This document shows, piece by piece, positions 1 through 8,572 of a stretch of DNA of 64,000 nucleotides. Source of the stretch: Aequorivita marisscotiae (GTDB lineage: Bacteria; Bacteroidota; Bacteroidia; Flavobacteriales; Flavobacteriaceae); contig NZ_CP122379.1 of assembly GCF_029814825.1 (NCBI RefSeq), forward strand, positions 372,001 through 436,000, written 5' to 3'. The number at the start of each line of letters is the position of its first letter. The first letter of the stretch is position 1. The notes under the pieces were generated by a model. The model did not search any database. It saw nothing but the letters and a program-made list of their open reading frames with translations, and was not told the DNA's origin. Position numbers and translations under genes: made by a program.

Positions 1-147
1 ATAACTAATAACAAGGTTTCGAGGATTGTCAAAAAGCATTTTGGTTACATAACCGCTGTGAGCAGATTGTATAGCGATGCGCGAATCCTGTGCTTGCAGA
101 TTTAGCACAATGAGAAGAAGGATAAATATTGTAAATAGCTTTTTCAT
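1..147 (-). CDS. Secreted WD40-like protein, N-terminal part only (runs off the window)
   Basis: Only 49 codons are visible. They encode a signal peptide (MKKLFTIFILLLIVLNLQAQ, cleavage expected after AQ) followed by a stretch containing SAHSGYVTKMLF and NLVISY, which reads like the first blade of a WD40 repeat (GH-x-V-xx-hhF...hhS). The ATG lies one base past the stop codon of the protease gene at 149-1654, so the two are almost certainly co-transcribed. In Flavobacteriaceae, proteins starting this way are often WD40 proteins that also carry a caspase-like domain. The part that would show this is outside the window, so the family call is inference. Confidence 0.6.
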   Translation of the reverse strand, partial: MKKLFTIFILLLIVLNLQAQDSRIAIQSAHSGYVTKMLFDNPRNLVISY

Positions 148-148
148 A

Positions 149-1654
149 TTATAAATGTGTTATTTCTACCATTAGCGGCACTACGTAACCTTTTGCACCA
201 TCTTTAACCTTAAAACCTAGTTCGCCAGAAGCGTATTGAACCATATGTTTATCTATCAATTTATCGCCTAATGCTGCTTTTATTTTTGAAGTAAGGCCGC
301 CGTTAGTCTGTTGCATTTTCTGAAGTAATTCTGCTTGGTTCAATTCTTCTTGGCTGAAAAGTATTAGCAAATAATCGGTTCCAGGATTGCTGTCCATTTT
401 TATCACCTTCTTTTCACTGGGAAAAGCAAATTCTGAATTAGCACCAATGAGCGGCGACATGCCGTCGCTAAATGGTAAAATTTTATTGATTTTTTGTGAA
501 AGATCTGTTGCAAAAGCATAGATGTAACCTTCATTTACATTTTTTAGATAAAACCGGAAACGCGTGTTGCTGGGATACCCTTGCGTCATTCTATACGCAA
601 CCAAATCTTCTCCTTCAACATCGTCTTCTACTACAAGGTTTCTTGTTGAAATACGGGTAACCGGCATTGGCTGTCCGTTGTTTTGTTCAAAACGAAGGCT
701 GCCCTCAGGTAGTTTTGCAGCTATAGGGTTTGGGTCTGGTTTGGGTTCAGGTTTAGGCTCTGGCTTAGGGTCTGGTTTTGGTTTAACGTCATCTTCTTTT
801 TTCTTAAAATAACTATATGGTTGCAAGGCGCCCAAGCACCATTTATCGTACACATCGTACGGAATCCAGATAAATCCGCCATCGCCCCATTGGGTGCTCC
901 AACTGTTTAGTACTCTAAAACAGCCCCCTTCGTAATTATCGTCGTAGCCAACAGCTACCATGGCGTGTTGGCCGTGTTTTTTAGCCTGTGTTCCTTCATC
1001 GCTAGGTACGGTACGCCACACTTTTTTAGATGTAAAAAAACTTTCAGGTAATTTCATACCTATTAATACGGGATAGCCTTCAGACAATGCTTTTTTAGTG
1101 GCGTTTACCCTTACCATCGGTGCTTGTTCATCATAAAAAAACAAGGTTTGATAGTCTCTAATCCGATAGTCTATAGCTTCCATTTGAGCCGCTTGGCTTA
1201 TGCGGGGATTGCATTGGTAAGGCACTGTTTTTAAGGTAGGAACCCCGAGTACTTTTAAAGCCTCCATTCCCAATTTTGGATTGGTTCCCATTTGGCAATT
1301 TACATCTTCTTCTCTTTTAATTGCGTAATACACAAAAGAAGGGGAAAGAGCTGCCTGGGTTATTTTTTGTTTGTCGGTTATGTTGTAATCTTTTGCGAGC
1401 ATTGTAGTACGCAAGCCATAGGCCGCCGCATAGGCAACACAAGTACCAAATTGGCCCTGATCGCCGGGAATGGGCACATACTTTTCCAAGGAATACGCGC
1501 TAGGCAAATCGTCGTAAGTACTTGCGGTAAATTGTACTTTGTACGGAATACTCCGATAGGATTCTTCGTCCCATACCATCCCGGTACTGTATTGATTTTG
1601 CGCGAATAATAAACTCGTGAAAAGGAATGCAATAATGCAGCTTAGATTTTTCAT
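149..1654 (-). CDS. Secreted C1 (papain-family) cysteine protease with DUF4384-like C-terminal domain
   Basis: 501 residues. A signal peptide (1-19) precedes a papain-fold domain at about 50-285. The oxyanion Gln66 and catalytic Cys72 lie in DQGQFGTCVA, His230 in HGQHAMVAVGYDD, and Asn250 in LNSWSTQWGDGGF, so the catalytic set is complete. The usual Cys before the catalytic Gly (CGSCWA) is replaced by Phe and the Trp after Cys by Val. A Pro/Lys/Asp/Glu linker (about 291-310) leads to a C-terminal domain with the pattern of DUF4384 (GYIYAFATDL...ILPFSDGMSPLIGANSEFAFP). No propeptide is evident between the signal peptide and the catalytic domain. It is probably periplasmic or secreted. The gene is followed after one base by the WD40-like gene, suggesting a joint function. 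Substrate is unknown. Confidence 0.88.
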   Translation of the reverse strand: MKNLSCIIAFLFTSLLFAQNQYSTGMVWDEESYRSIPYKVQFTASTYDDLPSAYSLEKYVPIPGDQGQFGTCVAYAAAYGLRTTMLAKDYNITDKQKITQAALSPSFVYYAIKREEDVNCQMGTNPKLGMEALKVLGVPTLKTVPYQCNPRISQAAQMEAIDYRIRDYQTLFFYDEQAPMVRVNATKKALSEGYPVLIGMKLPESFFTSKKVWRTVPSDEGTQAKKHGQHAMVAVGYDDNYEGGCFRVLNSWSTQWGDGGFIWIPYDVYDKWCLGALQPYSYFKKKEDDVKPKPDPKPEPKPEPKPDPNPIAAKLPEGSLRFEQNNGQPMPVTRISTRNLVVEDDVEGEDLVAYRMTQGYPSNTRFRFYLKNVNEGYIYAFATDLSQKINKILPFSDGMSPLIGANSEFAFPSEKKVIKMDSNPGTDYLLILFSQEELNQAELLQKMQQTNGGLTSKIKAALGDKLIDKHMVQYASGELGFKVKDGAKGYVVPLMVEITHL

Positions 1655-1800
1655 AATGTTGAACTTAGTTTTTACATTATAAAATAACAGCTACTATTTT
1701 TAATTTTAAATAGGGCAGTTGCCGTATTATTTGGCGTGAATAATCTCTGTTCAAAGTTTGCGTTTAAGAGTTGGCTCACATTTTGTAACTTGCCACACGT

Positions 1801-2598
1801 ATGAAATCGTTACTTCTTCTATTTTTAATTATCGCTCAAATTGGTGTAGCGCAAAGCATCGCTCCCGAAAGCAAGGCGCCACTTGTGGCTGATAGGTTTA
1901 TTGGCATTGACAATTACAAGAACACCTATTTTATTAAAGATCGTGTAATTAATAAACAAGGGCCGGACGGAAATTTTCTATTTAACGATTTACAATTGGG
2001 GCGAATTACTTCGGTAGATATTATAAATCCGTTAAAGGTTGTTGTGTTTTTTCAGGATACCAATACAGTAGTTTTATTAGACAATAAACTGAGTGAAATA
2101 CAACGAATTAATTTTAACAACCTTCCGCAATTTTTAAATGTAAGTACCGCTACAAATGCAGGCAATAACAGTCTTTGGCTATTTAATGTTGATACCCAAC
2201 AGCTTGAACTTTACAATTACGGATCAAAATTGCAGACGGTGGTATCGCAACCGTTTCCGGGGAAATTACTATCGCAAGCCAGCAATTTTAATTATTGTTT
2301 CACATTAACCGAAAAGAAATTACGCGCCTTCAATATTTATGGAAGCATTTTAAATGAAGCACCTTCAGAAGGTTATGAACGTATAGTTCAACAGAATGAA
2401 AATGTAATAGCCCTAAAAGAAAACCAACTGCACTATCTCCCCGATTTTGCAAAGCGCAACAACGAAATTACCCATAACACTGTTAGGTTGAAATTGCCCG
2501 AAATTAGCATTAAAGACTTGCAGCTTAGCAATGATTTCCTGTATATTTATGACGGCGAAAATTTGCACACTTTTAAACTAACCATCCCAAAGAAATAA
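1801..2598 (+). CDS. Secreted propeller-like protein of unknown function
   Basis: 265 residues with a clear signal peptide (1-17, ending VAQ). The mature part has regularly spaced hydrophobic beta-strand segments and short polar turns (VVLLDNKLSEIQRIN, LWLFNVDTQQLELYNYG, LRAFNIYGSILNEA, FLYIYDGENLHTFKL), which suggests a small beta-propeller. I recognise no catalytic motif. The ATG lies 7 bases after a possible -7 element at 1786-1793 (taacttgc, imperfect), so the leader would be very short. The deoxynucleoside kinase gene starts 5 bases after the stop, indicating an operon. The functional link between an exported propeller and a cytosolic kinase is not clear. Confidence 0.75.
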   Translation: MKSLLLLFLIIAQIGVAQSIAPESKAPLVADRFIGIDNYKNTYFIKDRVINKQGPDGNFLFNDLQLGRITSVDIINPLKVVVFFQDTNTVVLLDNKLSEIQRINFNNLPQFLNVSTATNAGNNSLWLFNVDTQQLELYNYGSKLQTVVSQPFPGKLLSQASNFNYCFTLTEKKLRAFNIYGSILNEAPSEGYERIVQQNENVIALKENQLHYLPDFAKRNNEITHNTVRLKLPEISIKDLQLSNDFLYIYDGENLHTFKLTIPKK

Positions 2599-2603
2599 CA
2601 GTT

Positions 2604-3218
2604 ATGCACGTTGCAATTGCAGGAAACATAGGTTCTGGAAAAACTACCCTTACTCGTTTATTGTCTAAACATTACAAATGGCAAGCCCATTATGAGGACG
2701 TGGAAGACAACCCGTATTTGGACGATTTTTACAACCAAATGGAGCGTTGGTCGTTCAACCTGCAAATTTATTTTTTGAACAGTCGTTTCCGTCAGATTCT
2801 CGATATTCGTGAAAAAGGCAAGTCGGTAATCCAAGATAGAACAATCTATGAAGACGCCTATATTTTCGCACCCAATTTACATGCCATGGGGCTAATGACG
2901 AATCGTGATTTTGAAAATTACCGTTCGCTTTTTGAACTGATGGAAAGCGTAACCGAAGGTCCCGATTTGCTCATTTACTTGCGCAGCAGTATTCCTAATT
3001 TGGTAAACCAAATACACAAACGCGGGCGCGATTATGAAAATTCTATCAGCATTGATTACCTCAGCCGATTGAACGAGCGCTACGAAGCTTGGATCCATGG
3101 GTACGACAAAGGAAATCTGATAATTTTTGATGTTGACAATATTAATTTTGTTGACGATCCCGAGCATTTGGGAGAAGTTATCAATAAAATTGATGCAGAA
3201 CTTCACGGACTATTTTAA
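2604..3218 (+). CDS. Deoxynucleoside kinase (dNK family)
   Basis: 204 residues. The P-loop GNIGSGKTT is at 7-15. It is followed by the family pattern YEDVEDNPYLDDFY (substrate-binding Glu region), WSFNLQIYFLNSRF, and the DR motif in QDRTIYEDAYIF. The C-terminal half has LIYLRSS and the Arg-rich lid RGRDYE. These are the signatures of the deoxyadenosine/deoxyguanosine kinase group, which phosphorylates deoxynucleosides in the salvage pathway in the cytosol; length is normal for the family. Substrate preference (dA, dG or broader) cannot be read from sequence. It is the second gene of the operon with the propeller protein. Confidence 0.92.
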   Translation: MHVAIAGNIGSGKTTLTRLLSKHYKWQAHYEDVEDNPYLDDFYNQMERWSFNLQIYFLNSRFRQILDIREKGKSVIQDRTIYEDAYIFAPNLHAMGLMTNRDFENYRSLFELMESVTEGPDLLIYLRSSIPNLVNQIHKRGRDYENSISIDYLSRLNERYEAWIHGYDKGNLIIFDVDNINFVDDPEHLGEVINKIDAELHGLF

Positions 3219-3301
3219 AAATATAAACACTTCATTGCTACGTTTGATAAAAGTTATACCTTGCGCGCTTTAACTTTTTATTAACACGTAAAACATCACA
3301 A

Positions 3302-3826
3302 ATGAAGATTTTTAAATTATTCTTATTTACAGCATTTATTTCATTAACTATTTCTTGTTCAAGCGATGACGACAGTTCATCTGCCGCTAATAACGATAAC
3401 ATCGTTGGCGTTTGGAAAGGCACTGAAGTAAATTATACAGGCGTACAAACTAGCGTTGCGAATGGAGAAACGACGACTATGGAATTTGTAGGAACAGGCT
3501 ACGATCTTGATTACACAATAACCATTACTGCCAACCCAAATAATATAACATCTGAGGGAAGTTATAAAGTAGAATTGGTTACTACCATAGACGGGCAAAC
3601 CAATACTGTAAATCTTGAAGATATCAACTTTCTTGAGACCAGCACTTGGAGTATAGACGGCGATCAGTTTTCATTAACCAGTAATGGCGATACAGACGTT
3701 ATGACTATTGTAGAATTAACAGACAGCAACTTAGTGTTGAATGGCATATCAGTAGAAACACTTTCACAAGGTGGCGTTCAAATGGAATCGACAACAGATA
3801 TAACTTTAAAGTTCTCTAAATTATAA
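3302..3826 (+). CDS. Lipocalin-like lipoprotein
   Basis: 174 residues. A lipoprotein signal ends in a lipobox (TISC, Cys19), followed by an acidic Ser/Asp-rich spacer typical of surface-exposed Bacteroidota lipoproteins. The mature domain begins IVGVWKGTEVNY, resembling the start of lipocalin-like domains (GTWK). It continues as alternating beta strands (YDLDYTITITANPNNITSEGSYKVEL, TWSIDGDQFSLTSNGDTDVMTIVELTDSNLVL), the pattern of a small barrel. Function is unknown; ligand binding is only an inference from the fold. A hairpin terminator follows at 3855-3881. Confidence 0.75.
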   Translation: MKIFKLFLFTAFISLTISCSSDDDSSSAANNDNIVGVWKGTEVNYTGVQTSVANGETTTMEFVGTGYDLDYTITITANPNNITSEGSYKVELVTTIDGQTNTVNLEDINFLETSTWSIDGDQFSLTSNGDTDVMTIVELTDSNLVLNGISVETLSQGGVQMESTTDITLKFSKL

Positions 3827-3854
3827 TTTTCAGCTTGTTTGTTTTTAAAAAATT

Positions 3855-3881
3855 CCTCGTCAATTATGGCGGGGTTTTTTT
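3855..3881 (+). terminator. Rho-independent terminator after the lipocalin-like gene
   Basis: Five-base stem cctcg/cgggg (3855-3859 with 3870-3874, one G-U pair) and a ten-base loop, followed directly by seven T (3875-3881). It lies 29 bases past the stop codon. Confidence 0.6.
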
Positions 3882-3958
3882 ATGCCCATTTGCAAATGTC
3901 TTTTAACGTTTCCCTTACAGTATTCTATTACTAATTCCAGTAATTTGCCGTACAGACT

Positions 3959-6010
3959 ATGGCATCACTCTACAACACTAAATTTTATCACCGCGATCTT
4001 TCTTGGTTGCGCTTTAATCATCGAGTTTTACAGGAAGCGGAAGACGAACGAAACCCGCTTTATGAACGCATTAAATTCTTAGCGATTTTTTCGTCTAATT
4101 TAGACGAATTTTTTCGGGTTCGCGTTTCAGATATTCGGCAGATCAAAGACTTAGAAAAACCACTCCGAAAAAAGCTTATAACCAAACCCAATAAGGTTTT
4201 AAAGGAAATAAAAGCGCAGGTAGATATTCAGCAAAACCAATACGGACACATTTTTAATAATGAAATTATTCCACAATTGGCTTCGGAAGGAATTCATTTA
4301 ATTCGCCATGAAAACTTTTCAGAAGAACAAAAAGAAATAGCTACGGCCTATTTTGAAGAGCAGCTAAAGGAAATTACCGAAATAAGCTGTAACCCTTGTA
4401 CCCAAACGCAATCGGTTTTTGTAAAGAATGAAAGGCTCTATTTAGCTGCCCAGACTACCAAAGACGAATTTTTAATGGTAGAAATTCCCGATACCGAACC
4501 GCGATTTTTTGTATTTCCGTCCAAAGATAAAACGGCGTTTTATATCACTTTTATAGACGATATTTTAAAATTCAATTTAAAAAGGGAATTTACAAAAGAG
4601 CAAGCCTTAGATTTTTATTCTATCAAAATTTCGCGCGATGCTGAATTGTATATTGAAGATGAATTTTCAGGAAATTTGATGGAAAAAATAAAGGCCGCAC
4701 TTCCAAAAAGAGATACCGGCCAAGCTACAAGAGCTTTAATAGACCCGGAGATGCCACAGGAGTTCCGGGAAATTTTAAAGAAAGCACTTGATGTAAACCA
4801 CACCGACGTAATTTTAGGCGGGCGCTATCATAACTTTAAGGATTTTATGCAATTTCCAAATCCGACGAAAAAAGACTTTAGCAACCAAAAATTGCCGCCC
4901 TTGCCGCATCCGGATTTAGCAAATTGCGATTCTATTTTTAACTTAATTGATAAAAAAGACCAACTGCTGCATTATCCATATCAGAGTTTTAAGCCAGTAA
5001 TAAAATTGATGCAGGAGGCTGCTATCGATCCGCTGGTGAAAACGATAAAGATGACCATTTACCGCGCAGCAGACGATTCCGATTTAAACGATGCCATTGC
5101 TTTAGCCGCCAAAAACGGAAAGGATGTTACCATTTTTATTGAAGTAAAAGCTCGTTTTGACGAACATAACAATTTAAAGTGGGGTGCAATTTTTAGGGAA
5201 AATGGGGCAAAGGTTATTTACAGTTATCCTGATATTAAAGTACATTCAAAAATTTTATATTTTGAACGGGAATTGGATGGAAAAACAAAGCGCTACGCAT
5301 ATATTGCCACTGGAAATTTTAATGAAAACACGGCAAAACTTTACACCGATTTTGGATTAATGACTAGTCACAAAAAAATAACCAACGATTTAAAACGTGT
5401 GTTTATGGTTTTGGAGCGCGATGTAATAGTACCAAAAGCAAAACATTTACTCATCTCTCCATTTACTACGCGCGAACGGTTTACTGCACTGGTAGAAAAA
5501 GAAATAGCCTTGGCAAATGCAGGTAAAAAAGGACTTATTGTTTTAAAAATGAACAGCCTGCAAGATAAAGGAATGATAAAAGAACTTTACAAAGCCAGCA
5601 ATGCGGGCGTAGAAGTTAGATTGCTTATTAGGGGTATTTGTTCTCTGGTACCCGGAATTAAAGGCCAAAGCGAAAACATTTATATTACCAGCATTGTAGA
5701 TCGTTTTCTTGAACACGGACGGGTATATTTATTCGGAAATGATGGAGACGAAAAAATATTTGTGGGCTCGGCAGATTGGATGACGCGAAACCTAACGCAC
5801 AGAATTGAGGTGGTAACACCAATTTTGGATAAAGACCACAAAAAAACCATTCGCGATTTACTAAATATTGAACTGGCAGACAACGTAAAAGCCCGCATTG
5901 TAGATGCCGATCAAAAGAATGAATATGTAAGAAATTCTAAGCCTGAAGTGCAGTCGCAGTTGGCAATTTATAGATATTTTAAAAAGAAAAGTATTCAAGA
6001 ATCAGAATGA
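3959..6010 (+). CDS. ppk1: Polyphosphate kinase 1
   Basis: 683 residues, the usual PPK1 length. The N-terminal domain carries LSWLRFNHRVLQEAED and FLAIFSSNLDEFFRVRV. The two phospholipase-D-like catalytic domains follow: His429 in KVHSKILYF matches the autophosphorylated His of the E. coli enzyme, and His586 in RFLEHGRVYLF is the second conserved His. FVGSADWMTRNL near the C-terminus is also characteristic. It makes inorganic polyphosphate from ATP, reversibly, usually at the inner face of the membrane. The gene stands alone on the plus strand and converges on the App1-like phosphatase gene. No exopolyphosphatase (ppx) is adjacent, unlike in many bacteria. Confidence 0.96.
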   Translation: MASLYNTKFYHRDLSWLRFNHRVLQEAEDERNPLYERIKFLAIFSSNLDEFFRVRVSDIRQIKDLEKPLRKKLITKPNKVLKEIKAQVDIQQNQYGHIFNNEIIPQLASEGIHLIRHENFSEEQKEIATAYFEEQLKEITEISCNPCTQTQSVFVKNERLYLAAQTTKDEFLMVEIPDTEPRFFVFPSKDKTAFYITFIDDILKFNLKREFTKEQALDFYSIKISRDAELYIEDEFSGNLMEKIKAALPKRDTGQATRALIDPEMPQEFREILKKALDVNHTDVILGGRYHNFKDFMQFPNPTKKDFSNQKLPPLPHPDLANCDSIFNLIDKKDQLLHYPYQSFKPVIKLMQEAAIDPLVKTIKMTIYRAADDSDLNDAIALAAKNGKDVTIFIEVKARFDEHNNLKWGAIFRENGAKVIYSYPDIKVHSKILYFERELDGKTKRYAYIATGNFNENTAKLYTDFGLMTSHKKITNDLKRVFMVLERDVIVPKAKHLLISPFTTRERFTALVEKEIALANAGKKGLIVLKMNSLQDKGMIKELYKASNAGVEVRLLIRGICSLVPGIKGQSENIYITSIVDRFLEHGRVYLFGNDGDEKIFVGSADWMTRNLTHRIEVVTPILDKDHKKTIRDLLNIELADNVKARIVDADQKNEYVRNSKPEVQSQLAIYRYFKKKSIQESE

Positions 6011-6040
6011 TAAAAGAATCTTTTCACACGAATTTCTTTT

Positions 6041-7051
6041 CTAAATAAAATTGTTTTCTTTGGCATGGGCTATAGCGGCTTCGCTATCTTCAACCAATAA
6101 TACTGGTACGGTTTCAAAGGTTTTAAAAAGGCCTTTTACACGAAGCATTTTGCGTTTGTGTTTTACATTTCGCAAGTAGATTGCAAGAATGCGTTCGGGG
6201 TGGTCTTCGGCAATTTCTATATAAATATCTGGGTCGTGTTCGCCGCTATCGCCAATTAAAATAAAGGGCAATTGCGGATATGTTTTTAGAATATTTATAA
6301 TTTCCTTTTGCTTTTGCGGCTTTTCCCCATCTGTAGCTTTTGGCGCGAATAGTTTTACGAACGGATTTACAAAATCGCGAAGCAATATTGGTCCTTTTAT
6401 AAAATTATTCTTTTGCAAGAATATTTCTAAATAACTGTATAGATTCCACGGGCCGTGACTTACATAAAATACTGGATTACACTCATTACCCGATTTACCA
6501 TCGTGTAATTTTTCATACAATGCTGCAGCTCCTTTTAGTGGAATTCGTTTTTCGGCTCTTTTAAAAATTGTGTTTTTAACCACCTGCCATTTTAACCGAG
6601 ACGTGAGTCCGGTGTGCATAATTGTGTCGTCTATATCGCTAATTATTCCGTATTTCACTTCCGTTGAAGGGATTAATACTTCGCCTTTAAAATTATTTTT
6701 ACGTTGAATTTTTCGACTTAAATTTTTATCGACAAACGAAATGGAATAATGCAGCCACCCTTCTTTATCGATAAGCGGAAGTAAATTTTTAATTGTGGTA
6801 TCTATTAAAAAATAACCTTGCGAATCTGTAGTGGTTTCAATGCTTCTTCCATCGGGAAGGGTGAGTAAAAGTTTCGTGTTTGTTACTTTATCCGTTTCAA
6901 AGCGTTTCCAACTATTCCAAAGTAAATTAAAAACGCCAGTCTTGGAATGATCTATGTTTTCATCTTCAATAGCCCGACCTTTTACATACAAATGGTTTGA
7001 CGTACCATAGCTCCGGAAAGTGATAATTTGAATTGGGTCTTTTTTGAACAT
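6041..7051 (-). CDS. App1-like phosphatase (DUF2183, HAD-type)
   Basis: 336 residues from the ATG at 7051. An in-frame GTG at 7084 would add 11 residues, but MFKKDPIQI is the more natural start and a -7-like element (tacgttca) covers the upstream codons. An N-terminal beta-rich region (about 10-120) precedes the phosphatase core: DISDIDDTIMHTG holds the nucleophile and acid (DxDxT), YVSHGPWNLYSYLEIFL is the substrate helix, and ILIGDSGEHDPDIY carries the Mg-binding aspartates. The family is named after yeast phosphatidate phosphatase App1. The bacterial substrate is not established; a phospholipid or phosphate ester is likely. It converges with ppk1, leaving a 30-base gap. Confidence 0.85.
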   Translation of the reverse strand: MFKKDPIQIITFRSYGTSNHLYVKGRAIEDENIDHSKTGVFNLLWNSWKRFETDKVTNTKLLLTLPDGRSIETTTDSQGYFLIDTTIKNLLPLIDKEGWLHYSISFVDKNLSRKIQRKNNFKGEVLIPSTEVKYGIISDIDDTIMHTGLTSRLKWQVVKNTIFKRAEKRIPLKGAAALYEKLHDGKSGNECNPVFYVSHGPWNLYSYLEIFLQKNNFIKGPILLRDFVNPFVKLFAPKATDGEKPQKQKEIINILKTYPQLPFILIGDSGEHDPDIYIEIAEDHPERILAIYLRNVKHKRKMLRVKGLFKTFETVPVLLVEDSEAAIAHAKENNFI

Positions 7052-7109
7052 AGTTAAAGTTTGTGATTGGCATTGAACGTACACCTAATCTTTGCAAGTG
7101 GGTTACACT

Positions 7110-8375
7110 TTAAAAATGCCAGTTCTCGGGCCAGAGCATCATCAACAATAATCCAAAAACAATAGTAATTCCAAAAGAAATTCCCACCCATTTTGCCAAT
7201 TGCCGTGTACCGAGAACGGCTGCCATAATTCCCTTAAACAATAAATTGGAAAGCGATGCCAACAAAATAAGTCGCCAGCCTGTAGCGGTATTCAGGCCTT
7301 CAACTTTCATCATTTGCGATAGAGACAGGGTAATTGCATCTACATCGGTAAGCCCGCTAATTATAGCGACCACATACAGTGCTTCTTTCCCGAACTCTTG
7401 TTTGGTAAATGCAACTGCCAATAAAATAGCGCCGTAAAGTAGTCCGAAAATCAATGCGCTTTTAAACTGAGCTGGATTTTCAGGTTCGGGCATTTTATCA
7501 TCCGTACCATTTTTGGTGATTATATAAAACAAACCTACGCAAAGCAATACCATTAATACCAAAACAGTAAGCAGCGGTAATAGCAGCTCGGGCAGTTTGC
7601 TGGGAATAACTACGCTAACTTCAATTAAAACTCGCACCAAGGCTACAGCAGAGGCAGCAGTAATAACAAAAGCAGCCATTTTACTTATTGAGGTGTTATC
7701 TGTGGTCTTTCTGGCGTAGCTTACAGTTGTAGCCGTACTGCTAATAAGGCCACCTAAAATTCCATTTGAAATAATGCCTACTTTCTTACCTACAAATTTA
7801 TAGATAAAGTAGCCTACCACGCTAATACCAACTATTAAAGTAACCATTAACCAAATATTCCGCGGGTTTAGCACATCCAGTGGACCGTAAGTTTTATCCG
7901 GCAAAAGTGGAAGAATTATTAAAGATATTCCGGCAAACGTCATAATAGCCGCAAGGTCTTTTTCGCTGAGTTTTTCAATAAAACTGTGGAGGTGTTCCTT
8001 TAAATAAAGCAGTATGGCCATAGAACCTCCAACAATAACCGCAATAACCCGATCGCCCATTACCAAATAAGCTCCCACGGCAAACATAAGCAATGCGGCT
8101 ACCTCGGTGGTTTGACCAATATCGGTTTCGTTTAGTTTTTTCAGCTTTATAATATTTGCAGTAACCAGCAAAGCAGTTAGACACAGACCGAGGACTGGAA
8201 GAATAAAAGGATTGTTAAAGTCGCGTGCTAAAAAAGCCGAAACTACGCCCATAATAGAAATTAGGGTAAACGTTCGGACTCCCGCCATTTCATGGTCGCT
8301 TTTTTGTCTTTGCAGACCCACAAGCATCCCTAAACCAAAGGCGATTGCCAAAGTAACAATATCGTGGTAGTTCAT
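7110..8375 (-). CDS. MgtC/DUF4010 family membrane protein
   Basis: 421 residues, very hydrophobic, with about 11-12 membrane segments. Residues 1-140 match the MgtC/SapB pattern (GLGMLVGLQRQK, AGVRTFTLISIMGVVSAFLA). The rest is the DUF4010 domain (GGLISSTATTVSYARKT, SGLTDVDAITLSLSQM). Proteins of this architecture are widespread; MgtC itself modulates F-type ATP synthase and Mg or phosphate homeostasis in Salmonella, but the role of the DUF4010 fusion is not established. It lies 58 bases upstream of the App1-like gene on the same strand, so co-transcription is possible. Its position beside pyrophosphatase and polyphosphate genes would fit a phosphate or Mg link, which is inference. Confidence 0.85.
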   Translation of the reverse strand: MNYHDIVTLAIAFGLGMLVGLQRQKSDHEMAGVRTFTLISIMGVVSAFLARDFNNPFILPVLGLCLTALLVTANIIKLKKLNETDIGQTTEVAALLMFAVGAYLVMGDRVIAVIVGGSMAILLYLKEHLHSFIEKLSEKDLAAIMTFAGISLIILPLLPDKTYGPLDVLNPRNIWLMVTLIVGISVVGYFIYKFVGKKVGIISNGILGGLISSTATTVSYARKTTDNTSISKMAAFVITAASAVALVRVLIEVSVVIPSKLPELLLPLLTVLVLMVLLCVGLFYIITKNGTDDKMPEPENPAQFKSALIFGLLYGAILLAVAFTKQEFGKEALYVVAIISGLTDVDAITLSLSQMMKVEGLNTATGWRLILLASLSNLLFKGIMAAVLGTRQLAKWVGISFGITIVFGLLLMMLWPENWHF

Positions 8376-8506
8376 AGCAGTGCCAAGATAATAAAAATTG
8401 TGAATAATTTTTTACAATATAATGTAAAATGGTGCTGCTGTTGAATGACCCTGGATGGGTGCCCGATGACAGGTGGCCGAGTGATAAAGGGCGCGGAATT
8501 TATATT

Positions 8507-8542
8507 AAAAAAAACCCCCAACGGTTTTGAAAACCATTGGGG
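8507..8542 (-). terminator. Rho-independent terminator of the membrane pyrophosphatase gene
   Basis: Thirteen-base arms (8516-8528 and 8530-8542, one mismatch) form a strong stem read on the minus strand, followed by eight T (plus-strand A run 8507-8514). It starts 31 bases past the stop codon. Confidence 0.8.
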
Positions 8543-8572
8543 ATTGAGTTAAATTGAAATACGAATTTATCG

